A stretch of DNA of 64,000 bases, taken from NCBI GenBank assembly GCA_002099365.1, contig MSED01000002.1, forward strand, positions 2,170,001 to 2,234,000. The letters run 5' to 3'. A program made the translations under genes and the position numbers. The stretch comes from Phialophora verrucosa (Eukaryota > Ascomycota > Eurotiomycetes > Chaetothyriales > Herpotrichiellaceae). A model generated the notes under the pieces. That model worked only from the letters and a program-made list of their open reading frames with translations. It made no database searches and was not told where the DNA came from. Of the stretch, positions 53,604-61,883 are shown piece by piece; position 1 is the stretch's first letter; every line of letters begins with the position of its first letter.

Positions 53604-55311
53604 CTAGATTCCTAGAATCGCGTTGGCCATCCCTTGGACGTATTCACTTGTATACTGGATGTGCAACTCGGCAACTAGCGAATTGAGCTTTCTCACGATC
53701 CATTCTTTCGCCTCGTTGTCGCTGACAAAATGGGCGCAGATCAAAGGCAGTTGGAGAAACTGTGCCCCGAGAGGTTTCAGGGCTGCGGCATACTCGTAGG
53801 ACATGCAGATCTTGCGTGCTGCTGCATGGGCTGTTAGGTTCGTCCTCCGCGGAGGCTCATCATGCCTCAGGTAGATAGTCATCATGCAGACTTCGACCAT
53901 GATCGTCGCCGCCCAGTACCAGGTATGGAAGATTGCACCTTCATTGGACTGGAAACCGAGCGCCGAAGGAAATTTTATGTCGTCGCTCTGAGATGTGCTG
54001 GGTTTCATTAACAAGCCAGTGTTTGAGGTGGCTTGCTCAGCTTCGGCGGACAGAAGTGCAAGTTCTTGTTGAATCTCTTCTCCATATCGGATGACTTGGT
54101 CAACGGTACTCGGCGCGGTGCGGATGCCTCGCACTTGTTTGAAAAGAGACGGCAGACCGCTGAAGATTCGAAGTAGGCGATCTACCATTGATGAAGCAAA
54201 GTTTCCGGTCATCTCCAGACCAATGTTCCGCCAGCCATCATGGAGCAAGACGCAATCCTCTTGTCGAAGGAATGCTTGCAGGATCTGTTCTTGGTAAGCT
54301 CTGAGTATTTCTCTGATTCGGGTAATCATCTGACGCACCATGTGGCCGCGCTGTGTGCGCCATAGCTCCTGCTCGAAAATTGAAGATATACTTTGCGGTC
54401 CGCGTAGGACGATCAATTTGGTAGCAGCTCCGGCGTGAGCAATATACTGAGAGCCACGTTTCTCGGTAACCATCATCTGACACCAACAGAATCTCCACAT
54501 CAGCTTAAAGTGCATGTCCCTGGACCCGAGTCACTCACCTCGTAGTATGACATTAGAATTGTGGCGCACACTGTCTCGGACGAAACCCCCAGGACTGGAT
54601 GCTCAATGACTTCTTGCAATATTCGCAATGCTCTCATGTACTCTGAGCTAGGCAAAGGGTGTCCAGCTGTCGGGAATGTAAAGGCCGATTGAGGTGTATC
54701 GAGTATCAGTTCAGAATGTGCCTGTAAGAGGCATGCCACCGCAGCGTCTAGGGCGGGGTTGTGGCCAATACGAGACGGAACACTGCAGATGAAGTTGCCC
54801 AGGCATCGCAATTGATAACCCCGTGGACCGATATTGAGTGCGGCCGCCAGCGCGGACGCAAGCTTATTCTGGTCAGTCGGGCTTGTTGTGACAACGAGCG
54901 ACAATGGGGAATGCTTTCCCGAACTCGGGGTCACGGATCTGGAGCGGACGAGTTGCAGTTTCTGTGTTAGGCGACCATGCTCTGTCTTCGAAGATAGGAC
55001 ACTCATTTCCATGCGGAACGAGGCACTTTCTGACCCCGCTGACAGACAAGGCTGTTGATCGGCGGACAGGCCGAATTTCACATTCTCGTCGCGAAATTGG
55101 TAGCGAGGAGGGTACAGGCACTCTCGGCCGGCCTTGAGACACCGGGCACAGATAGGGTGTCCTTCGTCGCACTATTGGTGATGCGGTTGTTCTGTTACTG
55201 ATCGAGTCGAGGGAAAGCAAGTGTTCTACTTACCTTGACTTTCTGACGTCTGCACCATGCACATCCACCACTTCTCCTGCTGGTAGACCTGGTAGAGTAT
55301 TCTGGCTCCAT
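53604..55311 (-). CDS. Zn2Cys6 fungal transcription factor
   Basis: Three exons, 55234-55311, 54539-55171 and 53604-54476, with two 62-nt introns, all phase 0; 527 aa. The binuclear cluster is GCAWCRRQKVKCDEG, then HPICARCLKAGRECLYP (Cys 17, 20, 27, 34, 37, 44). The first intron falls exactly before the third Cys codon. After a linker (LTQKLQLVRSRSVTPSSGKH) comes the fungal-specific regulatory domain (about 130-500) with LQAHSELILDTPQSAFTF, ILMSYYE, GAATKLIVLRGPQ and EGAIFHTWYWAATIMVEVCM. Its start ATG 55311 is the first in phase and gives a nine-residue lead similar to other such factors. It is divergent from the S28 peptidase gene (990-nt spacer), so it may control that gene. Target unknown. 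Confidence 0.92.
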
Positions 55312-56302
55312 CGAAAGGTCTGATCGCCCAGGCGGATGCGAGTTGACCAAGAGAAGGAAAAGTGTGCGAGAAACTGTTGTTCATGATCGCCTTCCGCGTG
55401 CATCACAAAAACGTGCCGTGCGGTATGCAAGCATCTCTGCTGCTTGAAGGCGGGCGGGCGGACGGCCGATACACCGACAGGAGAGTAAGTCACTAGCGGT
55501 GCAACATCAGCTAGGCTAGTCACTGGATAGTAGAATGCCCTCTAGTGGGGGCCCCAAAAGGCAGCGATACCAAAAGATCCAGAAGAAATGACAATCAAGG
55601 CAGCCGTAGTACCGAGACAGGAACACGCTTCGGCACGATGGCCAGTTTGGGGTCACAGTAACATACGGAACCAGACGATGCAGGATTCGGTACACGGTCT
55701 ACCTCTTGCGGATACCATGAGGTGTTTTAAGGCCAGCAGCTGTGACGGGCAATGAAAGGATCATCTTTCGTTTCGACGATGGACCGTGGTTGTGACTTTG
55801 CTTGTCCTTGATCTGTGTGAAGATCCAGCACGGCGCAGCAACAAGATGCAGGCACGTCATCGCCTTCATTGGCTTGGCAGGAGTGGCTGATCTCTTTGAC
55901 CAGAAGCAGTTTAGCTTTGCGTAGCGCGTTGATCGTCTCATCTCAGCTTCACTTCCCTTTCATCTTTCTATCATTATCGGCCACCACCTCTGCTATGTAC
56001 GACGGGTCGTCTTCTACAGCTGAGACTGGGGACTGGCAACATTGACGAAGATCTCAATCTCAGAAAGTGGTACTGAGCATCGATATGATGGCTAAGTCAA
56101 CACCGTTACCCAGTTTGGGTCGTCTCGCCGATGGGCATCGACTTGAGGGGACCAGTATGCGAGCGATGGCAGCATATAAAGAGCAACCCGGGACGCGATC
56201 AACTGCAACTGAACTATCTTCCACCATCAACCCAACAAGTCAAGTCTTGCATGGTGTTTTTGTTTGTCGATTTGCTGTAATTGAGACCATTCGTCCCGCA
56301 CA
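55312..56302. promoter_or_regulatory. divergent promoter region, regulator / S28 peptidase
   Basis: No supported gene. Contains a likely TATA-like ATATAAA (about 56173-56179) roughly 125 nt upstream of the peptidase start. Confidence 0.4.
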
Positions 56303-57885
56303 ATGAGAAGCATCTTCAAATCCGTCGTTGCAGCCGCAGCGGCGTTGATGTTGGTAACGCCATCCAACGCCGCAGCAGCCCTCAGTCCCAACTGCTCGAC
56401 GCAGTTCTTCACTCAGGCGGTAGACCATGGCAACAACAGCGCCGGAACCTTTCAACAGCAATACCAGATTGTCTCTACCCATTTCAGACCTGGAGGCCCG
56501 ATCCTCTTTTATCAACAACCCGAGACAAAGGTCTTTGCGTGCATGGTGAGTCCGCAAATCTCTTCAGGGATATGCCAATCCTTACTCTGCCGTAGGAACA
56601 GGCCATTTTCCCGGAATGGGCTGCAGAATTGGGCGCTCTCGTGATTACGCTCGAGCATCGCTTCTTCGGTCTCAGCAACCCGTCCAACGTGTCCGACCCC
56701 GTCGAGAAGTACAGGACTTTGACGCTGGAGAATGTCATGCTGGACGCCGTCACTTTCGTCGATCACATCAAGAATACCACCAAAGGTGCAAAGGACAGCA
56801 AAGTGATTGTGACTGGTGGTTCATACGGTGGCTTCCTTGCCACCGTCTTCAAGACAAACTATCCCAACGTCTTCTACGGATCAATTCCCTTCGCAGCGCC
56901 ACTTCGGTCAATTGGAGCCAATTACCAAAATCCTCAGCGATACAATTGGTTCAAATGGGTAAGCCGTGTTGTCAATCAGGAATCGGTATTAACGGCTCGC
57001 CCAGGCAAACCAAATTTATCAAGACTTGTCCGCAACGGCTGCCCACAAAATCAAGACCGCTTTAGAGACACTTGACAAGCGTTTCCAGTCAGGTGAGTCA
57101 CCATCACGACTACGCATCAGTCTTCACCAGGCCGGAATGAAGTGTTGACTCTACCCATGACAGCAACCAACACGACAGCCATTGCCAAAGACCTCAATCT
57201 CTGCTCCGTACCGGAAACAGAGGCAGGTTTCGCTGCCATTATGGCGTTGATCAATGTCGTTGCGTACTCGATCCCCTTGACGAGTTACAACAACCCCGTA
57301 GCCAACCCCATTGGCGCCAGTGCGCAAAAGCTTGTCAACCAGACCCTTCTTCTCGACGACTCCACCCAAATAGTCAACGCTATCCTGACGACATACTATC
57401 CACCCTCTCTGTATCCCTGCATCGAGTGGAATACCACGGAGTCAGACAACCCCACTCTTCAAAAGGATTCTTTCAACTATCTCCTCTGCAAATATTTCCC
57501 ACTGAGTTCCAACGAGATCCCTAATGGGACAATCTTCGTGCCCACCTCTGTCCAAACGGAATCCGACCCAACAACTTGCAAAACACTGTACAACCTGGTG
57601 CCACCAACGCAAGAGTACGTTGAAAAGAAGTACCATATCACTCGCGATGAGTTGGTTAATACTAAGAGGATCCTCTTCGCGTACAATGAGATGGATCCCA
57701 CCACTTCCGTAGGGATCGATCCGATGCCACTGACTCAGGATCGCAATGCTTCGAGGTATATGTTCACCTCCTTGTCGGCGCATGGGGAGGAGATGATAGC
57801 GAGTTATCCGAGCGACAAGCCTAGTGTGCTGCACGCTCGACAAGTGCAGCTACAGACGATTAAAGAGTGGCTCGGCTACCAATGA
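56303..57885 (+). CDS. secreted serine carboxypeptidase, peptidase family S28
   Basis: Pro-Xaa carboxypeptidase-type enzyme related to lysosomal PRCP and fungal acid prolyl endopeptidase. Four exons, 56303-56545, 56596-56958, 57005-57092 and 57164-57885; 471 aa. Signal peptide MRSIFKSVVAAAAALMLVTP followed by SNAAAA. Family marks: FTQAVDHGNNSAGTFQQQYQ, LVITLEHRFFGLSNP, nucleophile in VTGGSYGGFLATVF (about Ser156), the acid in AYNEMDPTTSVGI, and the probable His in TSLSAHGEEMI. These form the Ser-Asp-His triad. Several N-glycosylation sites occur. Such enzymes are secreted at acidic pH for protein use. The neighbouring Zn2Cys6 regulator is transcribed divergently. An unspliced reading breaks after exon 1 and after exon 2. 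Confidence 0.93.
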
Positions 57886-58090
57886 CGAGACTGAAGGGGA
57901 CTTGTTGCTCTCTGTGCGAGGGGTGGGCTTTGTGTGTTTTCTGATACTACTTATTAGAACGGTCATTTGTTAATTGCAGTTCAACTGTGCTATTTTCCAG
58001 CCTCTGAGCCTTCTGTGTTGCAACCACCCAACGGACAACATTCTAGGATCAGACTTTCTGATCTTGGAGTTCGCGCACCGCAACCTCGCT

Positions 58091-58852
58091 CTACAATTTA
58101 TGAGTCTTGGCCAGGCCATCCACATGGCCACTTCCATGTGAGATGAAGACTGCGTTGTTGTAACGCACGATCGGGATGTTGGGTGCGATGTCGAATTCAG
58201 ACCCAGGGTGGAGCTTGATGGAGCCCGTTCCAGACCACAGTTCGCCCTCAGTAACCTGCATGTGCAAGGAAACAAACTCGCGTACAACGGGATCTTCGCC
58301 GACCCCAGCACCAGGAATGATCCTCAGAACAAGGATCCGTTTCTCCGGTGGAGGGAGAGGCTGGATGCCGTGGACTCTCGCGTCAGCCTTGAAGCTGAAC
58401 TGGATGCTCCTGTGCCCCACTGGTCGCTCCACATATGCGGTGAGAGCACCTCGATCACTGCTGCTGCAGTTCTTGCGGTCAAACTCCACGTGGCCAATGA
58501 CTTTTGGCATGCCGAACTGTTCACGGCCCAGGAAGAGTGCAGCCTCGTTTTCCAGCACCAATTCCAGGGCAAAGTCGTACTTTTCACCCTTGTACTTGAC
58601 TTCGACATAGCCGACGAACTCGGTGTAAGCGCCCATGCTGCTGAACCCCCAGTTGGCGATGAAGTAGGTGACCAGCGGTTCTTCCTCGATCTCAAGCTCC
58701 TCCGGTATGTACTTTGCGATAGCCTCGGCCTTGGTGTAGAAGCTGATGAGGATCATGTCGATGTCGGCCCATTCAACCCTGGCCTTTGAGTACGCTGGGG
58801 AGAACGCCGGGACGGCATTGGCCTGCTTGGTCTTGAGACTTCCGAAAGGCAT
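58091..58852 (-). CDS. acetoacetate decarboxylase-like protein
   Basis: Single exon, 253 aa. It matches the acetoacetate decarboxylase (ADC) fold family: YIPEELEIEEEPLVTYFIAN, GAYTEFVGYVEVKYKG, then NEAALFLGREQFGMPKVIG with Lys117 at the position of the Schiff-base lysine, and a C-terminal beta barrel with VLRIIPGAG and GTGSIKLHPGSEFDIAPNIP. Bacterial ADC has a Lys pair here (the second lowers the pKa); this protein has Lys-Val, so its chemistry may differ (aldolase-dehydratase or other beta-keto acid decarboxylation). No signal peptide. Divergent from a tannase-family esterase, 856 nt apart, and near a Zn2Cys6 regulator, which hints at a shared catabolic route. Confidence 0.85.
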   Translation of the reverse strand: MPFGSLKTKQANAVPAFSPAYSKARVEWADIDMILISFYTKAEAIAKYIPEELEIEEEPLVTYFIANWGFSSMGAYTEFVGYVEVKYKGEKYDFALELVLENEAALFLGREQFGMPKVIGHVEFDRKNCSSSDRGALTAYVERPVGHRSIQFSFKADARVHGIQPLPPPEKRILVLRIIPGAGVGEDPVVREFVSLHMQVTEGELWSGTGSIKLHPGSEFDIAPNIPIVRYNNAVFISHGSGHVDGLAKTHKL

Positions 58853-59707
58853 TGTCGAAATGGTGCTCGTTTAGTTTGGCTCTATCCGGCGGTCACTGAG
58901 ATGGAAGGAAAGTTACCTGTTCATGAAGAGAATCAAACAGTGCGGGTAGGGGCGACGAAGATATACTTGGGGCCTGAAGAGTACCGTCTTGATACTGCTT
59001 CTCGTGTACGTAAGTTGCCATGCCAACAGACTGTTCGAGGCCAAGGGAATGGACTGCTTCCGAGGCGTGTGTAGCCCTCGTGGTAATCCGGGTATGGTTA
59101 TGTTGCTGAATAGGGTAATATCACTACGTCAATAGCCCGCGATACGAATCGAGGTATGTTTCGGATAGCGAACTCCGCGGGGATAAAGTGGAGATTTGTG
59201 TCCGTCCCCACGGGGTCGTGTAGCGACGAGCTGAGCCTCCAGGACAACTCGCAAGGGGCCGAGGCACGAACAACATGCCTCTAGACATCGATCAGGACGA
59301 CGAAATTCGAAGCCTTGAAGCCGCATAGCGCCGGCCCTAGGCTTGTTGAGAGTTCTTCCGACTAGGGGAATGTAGCTTCGTTTCGTTCCCAACCTGGACA
59401 AACCACGCCTGGAATCAGGTCTGGCGGCACCGTCCGTCACCTCATTCTCTGGAGCAAATGTTTCCGAACGGTGGTCGGTAGGTGAATGCGGCATATGGCC
59501 CTCTCCCGAGTACTAAAGCCTTGTTGTTGTGTATGTACACGCCTTCAATCAAATTATGAAGAGGGATCGAGATCAAGCACAAATTACGCCAAGCCCGAAC
59601 CCCTCTCAGGCCTTCGCTTCAAGAACGGCCGATTATCGGACGGAGGGGGGATATAATCCTAGAGGATCCCAGGCGTCCTTCTCTTCTCCTCACCGCCAAC
59701 TCCAACC
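58853..59707. promoter_or_regulatory. shared divergent promoter, ADC-like gene / tannase-family gene
   Basis: No gene supported. It carries several CGG/CCG triplets in palindromic arrangement, the type recognised by Zn2Cys6 dimers: CCGAACGG at 59464-59471 and CCGATTATCGG at 59629-59639. A TATA-like GATATAATCC begins near 59649, about 55 nt before the esterase ATG. Confidence 0.45.
59629..59639. promoter_or_regulatory. candidate Zn2Cys6 operator CCG-N5-CGG
   Basis: CCGATTATCGG, everted CGG half-sites spaced by 5, 69 nt upstream of the tannase-family start and just before the TATA-like element. Directly flanked by additional CGG triplets. Confidence 0.4.
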
Positions 59708-61357
59708 ATGGCCTCGTCTCAAGTCGCCGTCGGCCAGTACCACATTGCCACGCCATGCGCAAATCTCATCCCGCCAGTGATCCCTGGTGCCGAAGTGTTG
59801 AGCTTTGTTGCCGAGGAAAGACACAACTACAGCTTTCCAGCATTGCCAATCTTTCAAGGACCCGCTGTTAGCGACCTCAGCTTCTGCAATGTCACGCTCT
59901 CTCTGAGACATACCGATGCTGACGATACTGTCTACGTCAACGTCTGGCTGCCTATGGAGAATTGGAATGGCCGATATCAAGCCACCGGCGGGGGTGGTCT
60001 CGCCGCAGGGATGGGAGATGCCATAGTCGCCGGCCAGGTCGGAAAGGGATATGCTGCGTCGACGACCGATGGCGGCTTGACACTCGACAATACAGTCGAT
60101 CCGCAAACCGGTGTATGGGCATTGAAGGATGACGGCACTCCCAACGAAGCCCTACAACTCAATCTTGCCTGGCGGTCTATCCACGACATGGCCGTGTCAT
60201 CGAAGGACGTGATCAAGCAGTTCTATGGCACCGACCCGGAATACTCGTACTGGCATGGCTGCTCACAAGGAGGCCGTCAGGGATATGCCGCCGCAGCCAA
60301 GTACCCAAATGACTTTGACGGCGTCCTTGCCACGGCCCCGGCTATCGATCTGACCGAACTGGTCCCATCGGACTACTGGGGGACTGTGGTCATGCGGAAC
60401 TCGGAAATTCCACCATCCTGCGTGTTCGAGGAATATCAGAAGGCGATCGTCGCCAAATGCGATCCCCTCGACGGCGCCACTGATGGCTTGATCTCAAGCC
60501 ACGAGGTTCTGGAAAATTGCGACTTTGATCCCGACAGCTTAGTTGGCAAGACCTTTTCGTGCGGCGAGGGCTGTGTGATCCCAGATCCTTTCACCCTTAG
60601 GAAAAGAGTCCCTTGCAAATCCACACGGGACCTGACGATAACCGCTGCTCATGCAGAGATTGTGCGCAAGATCCTCCAAGGTCCCCGTACTGCGGAGGGG
60701 AAACAACTCTGGTATGGCTTGCCGATTGGCGCCGATTTCGTCGCCGTGCATGCAAATGTTGTTCTGAACGAAAACGGCACCCGAGAAGTTGTCCCATTTG
60801 TTGTCGCCGAAGGTTGGCTCAAGTACTTTGCCCTGCAAGATCCGAGTTTCGACATGACCAAGATGACTCTTCCCGAGTACGAACATGGCTTCGAACGGTC
60901 CGTGACTCTGCTTGGCCCGCTCTTTGGAAACGAGCAGCTTGATCTATCTGCCTTCAAGCAGGCTGGTGGCAAACTATTAACATGGTTCGGCTTGGCAGAC
61001 GAATATATCAATCCACGTGGGATGCTTCGGTATCGGGAGGGTTTAGAAAAGACATTCGGAGGACCGGATGCCGTCGACGAGTTTCAACGGCTTTTCTTCG
61101 CCCCTGGTGTCGGTCATTGCTTTGGCGGAGCAGGTCCTAACCCTGTCGATCCCCTCGGAGCACTGGTGTCGTGGGTGGAAGGCGGCAAGGCTCCTGAAGT
61201 CTTGCCGGCGTCAACCACAACCGACCAAGGCGTTGAAATCACAAGGGATCTGTGCCGCTACCCAAAGACTTTGGTGTACCAACAAGGAGACCTCAACAAA
61301 GCAAGCAGTTTTTCATGTTCAGATACTGGCGGCAGAAGTGGCCATGACGAACTGTAG
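59708..61357 (+). CDS. tannase/feruloyl-esterase-family hydrolase without signal peptide
   Basis: Single exon, 549 aa. Family marks: VYVNVWLPMENWNGRYQATG, GGGGLAAGMG, TDGGLTLDN, the nucleophile elbow WHGCSQGGRQGYAAA with Ser186, the acid in LADEYINPRGML and the His in PGVGHCFGGAGP. Cys next to Ser and Cys next to His are both kept: the CS-D-HC motif, in which the two cysteines are disulfide-linked in tannase-family enzymes. The family hydrolyses aromatic esters (tannins, feruloyl esters, and in one bacterial member monohydroxyethyl terephthalate). Secreted fungal members begin with a signal peptide; here MASSQVAVGQYHIATPCANL does not look like one and no better upstream exon is apparent, so the enzyme may be intracellular. 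Flanked by an ADC-like gene and a Zn2Cys6 regulator. Confidence 0.92.
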   Translation: MASSQVAVGQYHIATPCANLIPPVIPGAEVLSFVAEERHNYSFPALPIFQGPAVSDLSFCNVTLSLRHTDADDTVYVNVWLPMENWNGRYQATGGGGLAAGMGDAIVAGQVGKGYAASTTDGGLTLDNTVDPQTGVWALKDDGTPNEALQLNLAWRSIHDMAVSSKDVIKQFYGTDPEYSYWHGCSQGGRQGYAAAAKYPNDFDGVLATAPAIDLTELVPSDYWGTVVMRNSEIPPSCVFEEYQKAIVAKCDPLDGATDGLISSHEVLENCDFDPDSLVGKTFSCGEGCVIPDPFTLRKRVPCKSTRDLTITAAHAEIVRKILQGPRTAEGKQLWYGLPIGADFVAVHANVVLNENGTREVVPFVVAEGWLKYFALQDPSFDMTKMTLPEYEHGFERSVTLLGPLFGNEQLDLSAFKQAGGKLLTWFGLADEYINPRGMLRYREGLEKTFGGPDAVDEFQRLFFAPGVGHCFGGAGPNPVDPLGALVSWVEGGKAPEVLPASTTTDQGVEITRDLCRYPKTLVYQQGDLNKASSFSCSDTGGRSGHDEL

Positions 61358-61883
61358 AGAAAATGATCTTGCTTGGCGAGGAGGGACTCTTTGATATGAT
61401 CTTGGTAATTAATCTATGGCTAGATGCTATGAGTTAGGACCACAGCCATTTGTCGTAGTCATTGGTTGCGAGTCACTCTCAAGAGCCCCGGGACTGTTTC
61501 CACCCAAGCATCTGCTCGACTTGGGAGCAAGAGTTGTAATTCATGCTGAGAAACCCACCACAAGGCTGTGGGCTCTAGGGGCCGAGGCTCGCAAGGCTGA
61601 CTGTCGTCTCGACGCCACGTGAGACTTCGTCGAAGCAGTACGCCGGTGACACGCATGAGTACGGCGAAACGCAGATAAGCCGAAGTGTACATCCGTCGAC
61701 TCCGACTGAGCCCCGTGCGACCCTCTCACCTATTAATCACCCACCCATTAGCCATAGTTATTCATCCTCAAACACGCTTCTCGCTGGTATGGTGGCGCCA
61801 GAGTCTGGCGCTTGCCATTCAGTGTGCCGCCCACTCGTTCTGGATGATATTTATTCTCTGGAAGCTCTCTGGCGACGGAAAAC
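61358..61883. other. intergenic upstream of the right-edge regulator
   Basis: 526 nt between the tannase-family gene and the regulator on the same strand. It holds scattered CGG/CCG triplets (61610-61710) but no clear palindrome. Confidence 0.35.
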
